NCBI RefSeq assembly: GCF_004359215.1
Contig: NC_090620.1
Span: forward strand, 971,648 to 1,035,647
Length of the DNA: 64,000 bases
From: Bremia lactucae
Lineage: Eukaryota > Oomycota > Peronosporomycetes > Peronosporales > Peronosporaceae
Direction of reading: 5' to 3'
The position numbers were made by a program, and so were the translations under genes. The notes under the pieces were generated by a model that saw nothing but the letters and a program-made list of their open reading frames with translations, was not told the DNA's origin and did not search any database. Positions 54,668 through 64,000 of this stretch are shown piece after piece (positions within the stretch are counted from its first letter, which is position 1; each line of letters begins with the position of its first letter).

Positions 54668-56839
54668 ATGGAATCAGCATCAAACTTGCTCCAGCTCGTA
54701 CAAGACGCCAGAAGCGGCGCCCAGGGTTTAATTATGCTTGAGGATGACCTGATTGGTAGGATCAAAAATGCTTCGGAGCAATTACTCTGTGCTGGCTTAT
54801 ACACAATATCCCCAGAGTCAAGTGCAATCGCAGTTTGTCACGTCACAGCCGAAGTAACGGCATTTCTGGTCGAGTATCGGCCTCTTACAGAGCACTCCAA
54901 GTGGCACAAACGTGTGCTAGTACTCGAAACAGCAGTAGCTAGTGCAGTTGCTGGCCTTGTAGACTCAAATGAGGCAGATTTAGAAAACGAAACTCGCGAT
55001 CTGAATAATATGGTCGAGCGACTATTTCGGATGTTATGGAAAACTTCCGATTCATCCCAAAGCGTAAGTAACAAAGCTGCAATTATGACTAAGTTGTGCA
55101 TGTTATTGGGACTTAGCTGGCTATCGTATGACCGAATGGGTAGTGAAAAGAGGGTGGAGAATCTGCTGATTTTGTGCAGCGACTTGTGCGCTGAGCGCGA
55201 GACGACAATTAAGCTCGCGAAATGGCCATTGTTTTTACTTGGTATCGTACATTTGGTGGAAAAGCAAGATGTTGTACGAGCTCTGGGGTTCTTAAGGCGT
55301 GCTGTGGAGAAATGTGAAGGCTTGGAGATGGAAGATGGAATTTTCTTTTACTGGTATGCAGTGGCATTGATTCGTAATGGAATCGAATGCGACGCTACGG
55401 CTGCTTTAGACAAGTGCATTCAATGTGACTACAAACCAGCTCCTTGTTTGTACCTTCAGGCCATTGTTCAATTACAAGCAAGTGATTATCATGCAGCACG
55501 TAACCAGCTTCAGCGCTTGATAGAATTGGACTTTACACAACCATCATCGATGTTTAATTATGCGCTTTTGATGGAACGGATGAGTAATTTTAGTGCAGAA
55601 CAGCAAATGCTCAAGTACATCTTAGAGTTTCATGGCAATGGCATCAGTGAAATTGCAGCAGCTCAAGAATCTGCTGCTCAAGTAAACACTGTAAATACAT
55701 TATGTGCTTTTGATGATCAAGCCAACTTTACAGCTTTGTTTCCGTCAAGACGGAGAAATGTTACTATGACGATGGTTCATCGTCATGCGGCGTTAGCAGC
55801 CATGGAAAATGGTAAGCTATTTGACGCGGTGGAGCACTGATTCGAAATCTTGGAAGAAACTTACAGAGAAAACATTGTGATGATAAAATTAGGCTGCTGG
55901 CTAGAATCCAAATATCATTTTGAAGAGTACCTTAGCTCTGTGTATGGACTGGATGACTCTGATGCGTTCAGAGTCGCACGAGATTACGTATATGTGCTGC
56001 TCCAGGTAAGTTCTCTATGTATCAATAATTAAGCTTCGATTTTAAGGAATTCGCTCTGTTCATATATTAAGAGCAAACTTCCGTCATTGGCATTACGCGA
56101 ATCCGAGCAATACTTACAGAGCTATGATGCAAGCAATGCTGCGAGTGACTCCGATGAGGAAGTGACTCTGTTGCTGCTGCATTTATATAAGGCTGACGCT
56201 TTACTGTGCTTGGAAAGAGTTTCAGAATGCTGCAAGTATCTCCAGGAAGTTGTTCAGCCTCGAATACAAAAATCACTATCACGACGAGAAGCTGCTTTAA
56301 ATGCGACTGATGCCGTCACTGAAGAAATCATATCATGCCACACGCAATTAGTAAACAATGTAGCTGTTGCTGTGGCTTGCTGCTCTGGCGCTGACCCCGC
56401 CATGTCGATCTTGCGCGTTGGATTACAGCAATATCCCGACTGTCTTGCTATGAAATTCAATTTGGTTTTGTTGTTATTGCGGACGGGAGATGAAATGACG
56501 GCGTCTGCTTTGTGGATGAAAGCTCGCGGTTGGAATTTCCACGCTGAAACCAATGCAGTGACGGGCGTAGCAAGTCCGGTAGATAGCGCAGCCGCTTGTC
56601 AGATTGCTGCAGTGTCTGCTAGTGCTTACGTACCATTTATTTCGGAGCATGTACAAGGAAATCTTGATGGAGAATGTGGTGTTTCGGCACAACAACTCGT
56701 GTTTTTAGACGCGCTGATTATAAAAAGCTGGCGCAAAAGGTGGAATTCTCAGCTTGCTGATAATACTATTCAGTTTATTGAATACCTTGAAAGTCGAGGC
56801 TCTACAGATTTGCTCTCAAAGGTTAAAAAGAGCTTGTGA
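54668..56839 (+). CDS. TPR-like protein, candidate FANCG homolog (in-frame TGA)
   Basis: Exon 1 is 54668-56005 and exon 2 is 56072-56839, separated by a 66-bp intron (GTAAG donor, AG acceptor, phase 0). The product is about 700 residues of helical repeat. Segments resembling human FANCG, from my knowledge of that protein, are LCMLLGLSWLSYDRMGSEKR (FANCG: ALWLSADRLGD), KLFDAVEH*FEIL (FANCG: GDAAEHYLDLL) and FNLVLLLLRTGDEMTASALW (FANCG: DEATALWW). FANCG is a scaffold of the Fanconi anaemia core complex in DNA crosslink repair. The TGA at 55838-55840 lies in frame, with coding character continuing past it in the same frame, so it is a pseudogene, a sequencing error, or an allele. Alternative: another TPR scaffold protein. 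Confidence 0.65.
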
Positions 56840-57598
56840 ACATAGGTATCACAGCATCCGTATTTGCCAATTGTAGCGATGATGTTCACTGCACCATATT
56901 TAAAGTTATACAAGCTTCTAATTTTTCGCCAAGTGGCGGGCAAAGTCGTTGCTACAAATGCCTCTCGCGAGGAAAAAGTGCGTTGCCGATGGTTCTTCCT
57001 CTGCGTTTGCTATGATACAAAGCCGTAAGGAGATCGGCTCATATCAAGCTTGGCTTCATCTCCTCATACAGTTTTCATATCGAGCCGTTGACGGCATTTA
57101 TGCAGGACAAGTTGTCCGTCAATTAGCACATCTGTCAATCCGTCGCTAGAAGGTATCATCGACGATGCCTCAGCTCAAAAGGCCTAAGCAGCTTAGACGG
57201 AAATATAAATACAACGGTTGAGTAGCGATGCCGAAGCCATATGATACTTTCATCCGCACAAAAAAATACGTGGCTTAGTTCTGCATTTATAGTAGCCTTG
57301 TAACCATGCTTTGCAATGGCTTATCCTTGACACTTAAAGGAGTCTCATGACAACTTGATTTTATTTTTAACAAGAGCGTGGAAGCTCTGTATTGATGATC
57401 GATCGTCTATTAAATTCTATTTTCAGGTCTTTCGACGTGCACATAATTAAATTTAGGCAAAGAAATTTACTAAGACTCGGTCGGCAGCAGAATAAGCTTT
57501 TTTTCTTACCAAAGATTTGTTATAATTCAAAATTCCGAATTTTTTTTTGAGACCTACACACATTGATTGTGACCATCGCAATCTAATTGCGGTTGATA
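56840..57598. other. Intergenic region with a possible small ORF
   Basis: A plus-strand frame near 56880-57027 reads MMFTAPYLKLYKLLIFRQVA and ends after 49 codons, with GTAAGG at its end that could be a splice donor. I do not recognise it. The rest is the 5' flank of the protease gene, ending in a poly-T run near 57540. Confidence 0.3.
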
Positions 57599-59557
57599 AT
57601 GTGGTCGTGTATGCTGCTGCTGCTCGTGTTGGCGCTGCCGTCCGTCGTCGCCGTGCTTCCTACGGGCGTCCTTTCACTGCAAATCCTGCAAGAATCACCG
57701 CAGAAGCCTCTTGAATTAGCAAAGCAACTGTGCTCGCCCAGCGCCATCGCTGGGTGGGGCATGCCGCTTCCCGCGCGTTCCGACTCGCAGTGGAAAACAT
57801 TGGTCCAGTCACCCGCATCAAATTATGACGGTTGCGCGCCATACCATTTTCAACCCGAGAAATTTTCTGCGAGAGGCTCTGTGGTCCTTGTAGACCGCGG
57901 CAATTGTTCGTTCGTCACAAAAGCGTTTGCAGCTCAAGCAGCTGGAGCCATAGGGTTAATTGTCAGAGGTACCAAGAGAGCCGTGTACGAAGCCATTATG
58001 AGTAATCGTACGACAAATAGTAGTACGTATCTTATTAAGCATGATGCAGAATTTAATGGTATTAACGTAGCAGTGGAAAACAAGCCCGTGTTCGAGTATG
58101 ACTGCAGTAAAGGTGTAGCTTTTGTGGACGAATTGGCAATACCTGTGTGGAATACAGACGCAAAAAAGTGCAGCGAAGACGTGAGATGCTCGTCCAGATC
58201 GTGTGTGCTCACAGGCCACACAATGATGCAGGGAAGCAGCACGAAGCACCAGGTGTGCTGTATGTGGGACACTTTTGTGATCATGGGCGCTATGAATGAG
58301 ACCGGAGTAGCGAAGCTTGCCATTCCCGTTGTTTATGTGACAATTAATGATGGACAAGAATTGCAAAATGCTATTGTCAAGTACCCGACGTCGCTAGTAG
58401 CGCGAACATATCAGCGGGAACGGCCTCTAATTGACGTGTCATCAATTTTGTTATGGGCGCTGGGAGTCGCGACTGCGCTCGGAGCGACATACTACTCGAC
58501 GAGGGACTTGAGACATCGGAATGAATGGGATGCGGCATTTCGAGACCAGAAGGAACGTGGCGACCAGGACCAAGTTAGCCTGACGTATGGACGCGATGAT
58601 GTTTATGAACTGAATGCGAGACACGCGGTGGGCTTTATGGCTCTAGCTGGAGTGGTCTTGATAGGACTTTATTATGCTAAGATTGGTGGCGTTATTCCAG
58701 TGCTTTTTGCAGTGTCTGGTGCAGTCACGCTGGCTCAGGTTGTTGGAACGCCTCTAATGGAGTGGTTAGTACCGAGTATAGCGTCTCGTGAATTGCCAAT
58801 TCCGTTAAGTGGCGGTACTGCAAGCGTGTCAGAGTGTCTTGGCTTTTTACCCAGCATTGCTGTTGCTGTAGTGTGGTATTTGCACCGACGCACGTATTGG
58901 GTCTTGCAAGACTTGATGGGAATTTCGCTTTGCTTTTTATTCTTACGGACTGTCCAGTTGCCGAACCTCAAAGTGGCAACTGTGCTGCTTACTCTAGCAT
59001 TTGCATACGATGTCTTTTTCGTGTTCCTGTCGCCAATCTTCTTTGGCTCAAGTGTCATGGTTGATGTCGCAAGTGGTGGGCCTGCAGCATACACGAAAAG
59101 TGGTTATCCGGGCGTCGACTATTGTGAACGCTACCCGACGTATTCGGCATGTGTCGACCCAGAGCCAATGCCGATGCTTCTTGTTATGCCACGCATCATG
59201 AATTGGGCCGGTGGTGTCAGCATGCTCGGTCTTGGTGACATTATCATGCCTGGTATGCTACATTCTTTTGCACAGCGCTACGATTATGCGCGTGGAGGCA
59301 CAAAAAATTACTTTCGAATGATGGCTATTGGCTATGCTGTCGGTCTAGCTTTAGCTAATCTAGCAGTCATGATCACGTCTATGGGACAACCGGCGCTCAT
59401 GTATATTGTGCCATCTACTTTAGGCCCACTCATAATTGCATCGAAGCGAAACGGTGATTTTCGCGCCATGTGGTCCGGCGCAGTCGGCTTCGAAAGTACG
59501 ACAAGAAGTAGCTACGACGGGCCCGAATACAGTGCTGTCAGCCTAGTGGGTCCATAA
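57599..59557 (+). CDS. Signal peptide peptidase-like intramembrane aspartic protease with PA domain
   Basis: The product has 652 residues and no introns. The start ATG 57599 (MWSCMLLLLVLALP) gives a signal peptide of about 20 residues; an in-frame TTG 12 bp upstream is not a plausible start. A protease-associated domain follows at about residues 55-200 (VLVDRGNCSFVTKAFAAQAA), lumenal or extracellular, as in SPPL2. A multi-span membrane region starts near residue 280. The catalytic YD (FAYDVFFVF, D471), GLGD (D547) and QPAL (597-600) motifs are all present. The enzyme cuts type II membrane-protein stubs within the bilayer in endosomal or lysosomal membranes. It is a complete gene and the best-supported in the window, downstream of the FANCG-like gene on the same strand. 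Confidence 0.95.
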   Translation: MWSCMLLLLVLALPSVVAVLPTGVLSLQILQESPQKPLELAKQLCSPSAIAGWGMPLPARSDSQWKTLVQSPASNYDGCAPYHFQPEKFSARGSVVLVDRGNCSFVTKAFAAQAAGAIGLIVRGTKRAVYEAIMSNRTTNSSTYLIKHDAEFNGINVAVENKPVFEYDCSKGVAFVDELAIPVWNTDAKKCSEDVRCSSRSCVLTGHTMMQGSSTKHQVCCMWDTFVIMGAMNETGVAKLAIPVVYVTINDGQELQNAIVKYPTSLVARTYQRERPLIDVSSILLWALGVATALGATYYSTRDLRHRNEWDAAFRDQKERGDQDQVSLTYGRDDVYELNARHAVGFMALAGVVLIGLYYAKIGGVIPVLFAVSGAVTLAQVVGTPLMEWLVPSIASRELPIPLSGGTASVSECLGFLPSIAVAVVWYLHRRTYWVLQDLMGISLCFLFLRTVQLPNLKVATVLLTLAFAYDVFFVFLSPIFFGSSVMVDVASGGPAAYTKSGYPGVDYCERYPTYSACVDPEPMPMLLVMPRIMNWAGGVSMLGLGDIIMPGMLHSFAQRYDYARGGTKNYFRMMAIGYAVGLALANLAVMITSMGQPALMYIVPSTLGPLIIASKRNGDFRAMWSGAVGFESTTRSSYDGPEYSAVSLVGP

Positions 59558-60433
59558 CTTTTAATCTTTTTTGATATTGTTATCTCAGAAGGTATTACCT
59601 CAAGTGTCTGCTGCTGGGCAACTGACTAGTAAGCGTTAAGTATTGACAAAGGGGCATATGATCTAGCATGATTATCTGCTTTCTGTTGGAGGCAACTATT
59701 TAAAGTGTCGCTGCAATTATGATGCTGTATTTAATTGAAGAATTCGTCAGAGCCTCTTGTCTCACCTCGCTTTTTAAAGACGAAGCAAGTTTCGGTGTTC
59801 CGTGTTGCAAATACAAATTTGCGCAATTCTATGTACTCGTGCGATGCGTCTTGCTCTTAAGCAGATCTGCAGCAGACGTTTAGTATCGTCTTGAGGAACA
59901 CCATTATAAACATAGAAGCGCAGATAGTGGTGTCTTTCGAATGCAATTTCTCTGATCAATCAGACGCAACTAGTATGCAGCGATTGTCAAGAACATTCGA
60001 TAACTTTGTGCAATCGACGTAAATAGGTACCGTGAACAGAGATGTTCTCAGAAGCTTTACAGCATTCGACATTCATACCTCGAGAGAAATCTTGAGGCAA
60101 AGAATAATTGGTAGCAGAAGCAATGCTAGATGCAATGATCATTTGAAGATCTTCCAAACGGAAATCTTAAAATTTATACAATTATGTCAATCGGTTCACA
60201 AAATGCCATTCGTGCAAGATTGCCGCATTCACCTGTGATTTTAATAGCTGGCCAAGCTACCGTATAACTTGATACTTTTTCAGCGACTACGTTGTTCGTT
60301 CAGTAAATGCTACATTTATTTCCTTTTATTACGTTTTTATGATTCGTTAAATTTAATCTATTTTGCCGCCCCACATTTGAAGTTTACAATTTCTACGGGG
60401 TCGGAAAAGAGTCAGTGACTTCGCGTTGGCAAC
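59558..60433. other. Intergenic region, possible minus-strand ORF remnant
   Basis: The minus strand from about 60150 to 59774 has coding-like composition in two pieces (MIIASSIASATNYSLPQDFS; VYNGVPQDDTKRLLQICLRA) separated by stops. I recognise no family. It could be the decayed 3' end of a gene convergent with the protease, or chance. Confidence 0.3.
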
Positions 60434-60677
60434 ATGCTTGACTACGTTTCGCGCCAGTACCGCTGGTACAAGCTCGAGTTTGGTCTCACCATGTTAAGCT
60501 GGTGGGAGGTGTCCATCTTCAGTGCGTACTCCCGCCAGAACTGCAAACGTTGCGATTGACTAAAGAAAATTAATGAATCTTTCCTTGCTAACAGATTGCT
60601 TTCTCCTGCTCGTAACCAGCGTGACCGGCTACTATATCTACAACGCCGGCAGCCACATCGCGGCCTTTCTCAATTGA
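60434..60677 (+). CDS. Serine palmitoyltransferase small subunit (ssSPT), two exons
   Basis: Exon 1 is 60434-60521 and exon 2 is 60595-60677. The 73-bp intron begins GTGCGT and ends ACAG, phase 1. The spliced product has 56 residues: a short N-terminus with RQYRWYKLEFGLTML, then WWEVSIFN, a hydrophobic span (CFLLLVTSVTGYYIYNAG) and a SHIAAFLN end. This fits the ssSPT family (in animals YQYLLVTALYMLEPWERTVFN...Y...H). These tiny ER membrane proteins activate serine palmitoyltransferase, the first step of sphingolipid synthesis. The W-E and I/V-F-N positions coincide with the conserved ones. Splicing restores the family pattern exactly at the junction codon (AAT), which supports the model. Neither exon alone would be noticed by length. 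Confidence 0.8.
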
Positions 60678-61294
60678 TGCGTGAACAATGAAGCGAAAAG
60701 AACTGATATTAAGCAATCAGGAAGACTGAGGAACTGCAATCTTTAAAAAAGCTTCGATTTCTTCGTATCTGTGTAGTTTCATTGCAATTGTTATTTGAAA
60801 AAATTAGGTCAATTTCAAAGTAAGATTAAATGCCAAGATCTAATTGAAAAACCAATATCCTTATTAATAACTTGTAGAAGAGTTTATTCTGAAAGCGAAC
60901 ACAGGGAAACACTCAGAAAGACAACTAGAGTAATATTCATGAAAAGGAATTGCGACCTTAAGGCGAGCATTTGCTTGATGCGTGATTGAGCTGCTGACTT
61001 ATTTATTCTTTTACATAATTTTTTGCAATGCCTACAGAAAATATTTTCTGAATAATATTTTAAATGGTGATGATTCCATTAAAATTATAATTAGATTTAT
61101 AGTGGGATTTGTATTTTGTAGGGATGTTAAATACAGAGCAGTTTCTACTAAATACACTACATACGACACTGCGCACAAACTCCACCCGCTGCACAATAAT
61201 TAACATAAAGAAATCGAATGTAGAAGGCATGTTTAGGACCATGCAACTTAACGTTTACCCAACATCCGTAACAAGAAAATGCATTACCAATTGA
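60678..61294. other. AT-rich intergenic region
   Basis: No recognisable coding sequence, repeat or LTR end. It contains the 3' flank of the ssSPT gene. Confidence 0.5.
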
Positions 61295-61576
61295 TTACTT
61301 TCCATCGATCAAGCCAATTCTAGATCCGCTGCAGCCAAAGTTAGAAGAATTCGCAACACTGGGATGTTGTAGCCAAATATAGGCATCCACAGGTTGTATT
61401 AGACTATCTGCAGTAAGCTCTGTAGCTCTCCGGAAATTTCCATCTACATGCAATAACGTGATTTCCATGCCGCCAGCCACCGTAGTAGAGGGTGAGAAAA
61501 TTGTCGCGTAATTCTCGTCAGAAAAATTATGAATGGGCAAGCATACAAGCTTGCAGCCAAGATTGCATACTCTGGT
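61295..61576 (-). pseudogene. 3' end of an unrecognised ORF cut by a beta LTR
   Basis: The minus-strand frame is open for 93 codons from the LTR junction at 61576 to a stop at 61295. It includes CLPIHNFSDENYATIFSPST, ITLLHVDGNFRRATELTADS and WLQHPSVANSSNFGCSGSRI. Composition looks like ordinary protein and unlike the retroelement frames, but I recognise no family. The LTR begins exactly where it is cut, so the upstream part of this gene may lie beyond the element to the right of the window. Confidence 0.4.
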
Positions 61577-62023
61577 TGTAACGGGGCACTACGACTTGTA
61601 CTGCTTCAGTACAAGTCCACTTCGCACTGCTTCAGTTGCGAGTGGTGCCTTACGTTATTTCACGTACACTAGTACGTGCAGATGAAGACTTCTCTTTAAG
61701 GTTACTAGCTTAAAGAGGGTTAGATGAAAACTGCATTAATATACTTAAGTATCTCTTCTATCTATCTTGTAAATGCTAACCCAATTATAAACTAATACTA
61801 AACATGCAATTGAATTCTTATCTTATCTGTCTCTCTCTTTTGTTTACATCTACAGCTGATTAGTCTGCGAAATTAATAGATATAATGGTCTATTCCTATT
61901 TATGATAAGAATTCTAAACATTGCTATTTAAAGTAATATCCTTAATATATTATCTACCTCTAGATAATATATTAATTAACAACCTTTAAGTGTTAATTTC
62001 ATGTAACCATACACCCCGTTACA
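61577..62023 (-). repeat. Beta-family LTR of element F (447 bp)
   Basis: It begins TGTAACGGGGCACTACGACT and ends ACACCCCGTTACA, giving a 10-bp terminal inverted repeat. The purine tract TTTGAGGGAGGAATGA (minus strand) is adjacent at 62024-62040, so this is the 3' LTR of an element whose pol is on the minus strand. Confidence 0.9.
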
Positions 62024-62141
62024 TCATTCCTCCCTCAAACGACATTCACTCTGACTGTCATTGGATGGAGTGGTCACTATGTGACCATTTAATTTTTAAA
62101 ATGATGATGATTGGTCAGAACCATCACTTTAAATTTAATCG

Positions 62142-63210
62142 CATGAAGAATAAACTCATGCGGGGTGTCGATAGTGCTGCGCCATGGCTGCGGTTCGTGC
62201 AGCGCGGGTGACGCACTGTTATCTCTTGCGGCAGATGTTCCGTCTGCCGTAGTGCCTTTCACTCGCACATCACTAGATGTTGCGAGTGCACGTGGTGATT
62301 CACCACGTGAATACGTCCCCTCTTTGGAGGTCGACTACGAATGCGAGTCGGACGAAATGGCCGACTTGGGGATAATGGAACAGTCGCCTGATAGACGTCA
62401 GGCGGCTGACTATGAGCTTTCGAATGAGAGGGCTCATTTTGATAGACAAGAGTCTATTTGGATCCGACGATGAGGATGATCCCTCATCGATCGTTCCGTC
62501 TCCCGTACGGTCACCTGCACGTGTTTCAATGCAAGGTGATGACGATGGCGTAAGCCATCGTAAGAAAAGTTCTTGTGGTACTCCTGCTTCAGTGGGTACC
62601 ACTCAGGAGAATGAAGACAGTAAAATGTCTCATCTCGCTCCTGAAAAGAAGCCGTGGCTTTTGCCAGAAAGGCTTATCAATAGCTTGTCCGGAGAAACTA
62701 CTCCTCACAATAAATATCCTTTATTTTTTGCGACAAAGCTACATGGCCTTGATCTCATCGCGGAGAACTTTCGCGCTGAGGAAGATTTTTATCTCGATGC
62801 TTTTCTTAAGCATTGATGGTTTAGTGGTAACAATAAGCGAGATAAAGTCTCGCTTATGCAATCCTGGAGCGCGTCCATTCGCAATGTCAAAGACATGGAC
62901 GCTAGGCCTGGCTTCAAAAACTTAACGCGAATCGCGTTAAGTTTGAGAAACGAACTCCAACCGTGCAAAGTATAAATCGCATCGGTTGTCACGTGAGGCG
63001 AGGCTTCCATGCCTCATGTGAGGTGATCCCTGTCCGTGTTGTGTAGACACTCGAAGAGGGTAAAAGGGGATGTCTTTTCCCTTTCTTCGCCCTGGAGAAG
63101 GGCTCCGATCTCTATTGAGATGCGTGACGCGATTGACGTTTTGCAAGCGATTTACACGCGCCAGGGGCGCGTGTTTTCCAATGGGCCTTCTGAACCATCG
63201 GATGAGTTTC
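62142..63210 (+). pseudogene. Antisense accessory ORF of element F, beta family
   Basis: It starts near 62142-62190 and carries SPREYVPSLEVDYECESDEM, FGSDDEDDPSS, LINSLSGETTPHNKYPLFFA, RAEEDFYLDAFLKH, and after frame changes ARPGFKNLTRIALSLRNELQ and a SIEMRDAIDVLQAIY block. The order and sequence agree with copy B (16715-15640 minus). Downstream, the same strand remains open and coiled-coil-like to about 63837 (HDLEEGLDHERGKRRSLEQT; RHEKLQVQHEKLQVQHENLV; RPRKKQRTDGT), overlapping the chromodomain and pol linker in antisense. Whether that extension is coding is undecided. Confidence 0.55.
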
Positions 63211-63400
63211 GTCATACTGACGGACGAGGCCCTCAACATCAGCAACCAGCTAAGAACGAGGCTCACAGCTGTCATGTGAAGGTGGATAACCACGCCAGCG
63301 AACAAGATAACTCGTTCGCTGCCCCTTCACATCACGGTGGTTCTGGATACGTTCCACAAGGAAACGCTGACCACCGTGGGAATCCAACTAAAGGTTGTGG
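63210..63400 (-). pseudogene. Chromodomain of element F
   Basis: The minus strand carries the pieces PPPPQPLV, RFLVERIQNHRDVKG-like and VRWRGYPPSHDS-like in shifted frames, with the VRQYDETHP tail. It is nearly the same as the copy at 15457-15651 at nucleotide level. Confidence 0.6.
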
Positions 63401-63652
63401 TGGAGGAGGGAAAATTAGATCTGAACCGTATGTCGGATCTAATGTCGAGGATCGACAAAATCGATAACTTCCTCCATGATTTGGAGGAGGGACTTGACCA
63501 CGAGCGCGGCAAGCGTCGCTCGTTGGAGCAGACGGAGCAGGCTCACCATAACGAGCGTGTGGAAGACCGTTCGAAGAGTGCGTACTCCATGTTGGAGTAC
63601 TAACGGAAATATCATGCTGTTCACGATGAGCTGTCGTCAGCTCATCATAGTT

Positions 63653-64000
63653 TTAAGGATATTCGGAACCGGCATGAGAAACTTCAGGTTCAACATGAGA
63701 AACTTCAGGTTCAACATGAGAACCTGGTTCGCGATCACAAGAATATTTTGGGAATTCTTGAAAAGGGTGGTCAAATCCGTCCTCGGAAGAAGCAGCGTAC
63801 TGATGGAACGAGCGGAGCCGACCAACGTAAAACGTAGGATGCGTTCGCATCCTACGTGGCAATTCTATTGTGTACGCATTGCCTCTGCGATGCAGTACAC
63901 GGAAAGGCCCAATGAACTTGGGTAGTAGTTTACTGCTACCCACATTAGTGACTATTCGCTTAGGTAAGTTTACCGTAGAGAGTAGCACTAGATCATTAAT
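63653..64000 (-). pseudogene. Integrase C-terminal region of element F (continues beyond the window)
   Basis: The minus-strand frame from 63988 reads LLSTVNLPKRIVTNVGSSKL, LPKFIGPFRVLHRRGNAYTI and ELPRRMRTHPTFYVGRLRSF, the best preserved example of this block in the window. The element continues to the right of 64000. Confidence 0.8.

Noticed and set aside
1..64000. tRNA or rRNA genes, and secreted effector genes with a signal peptide plus RXLR-type motif
   Set aside because: I saw no sequence with these patterns. The only convincing signal peptide belongs to the SPPL protease. A tRNAscan and HMM run would be needed to exclude them formally.

Overview
The window looks like part of an oomycete nuclear genome, most likely Peronosporales (Phytophthora or downy mildew type). 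The grounds are the Ty3/gypsy chromoviruses with pol linkers and chromodomains of the kind seen in these organisms, a START plus FYVE-like host gene, compact intron-poor host genes with introns of about 70 bp, and no bacterial gene organisation. The species cannot be named from the sequence alone.

About 80% of the window is transposable-element debris, nested several layers deep. I use three working names for the gypsy families. Alpha and beta have LTRs of about 450-480 bp that begin TGTAACGGGG and end CCCCGTTACA. Gamma has LTRs of about 490 bp carrying a conserved palindrome. 1-5520: alpha element A, pol on the minus strand. 5521-9671: gag, RNase H, integrase and antisense-ORF fragments. 9672-10170: alpha LTR. 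10418-12848: a dispersed repeat split by a pogo-like DNA transposon (10809-12660) with TIRs and a TA duplication. 12962-18326: gamma element with both LTRs, its middle replaced by beta-element sequence. 18332-31818: alpha element C (gag, PR, RT, RNase H, integrase, chromodomain, antisense ORF). It holds a solo beta LTR at 20476-20902, and its 3' LTR contains a 28-bp minisatellite and a 5.3-kb LINE (26491-31783) flanked by a perfect 15-bp target duplication. The LINE in turn holds an 821-bp gypsy fragment.

Host genes lie in two islands. The first has one gene, a START/FYVE-like protein (33903-35729). The second (54668 to about 61576) has a TPR protein resembling FANCG, a signal-peptide-peptidase-like protease with a PA domain, a tiny two-exon serine palmitoyltransferase small subunit, and an ORF end cut off by a beta LTR. 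Between the islands (37505-53455) are gamma and alpha copies in opposite orientations, two 100-N gaps, and two inverted-repeat relationships, one of which is identical over about 1.8 kb and may be a scaffolding artefact. The window ends in a beta element (61577-64000).

The most notable recurring structure is an extra ORF on the strand opposite pol, between the chromodomain and the adjacent LTR, present in all three gypsy families and conserved at the protein level between alpha and beta.
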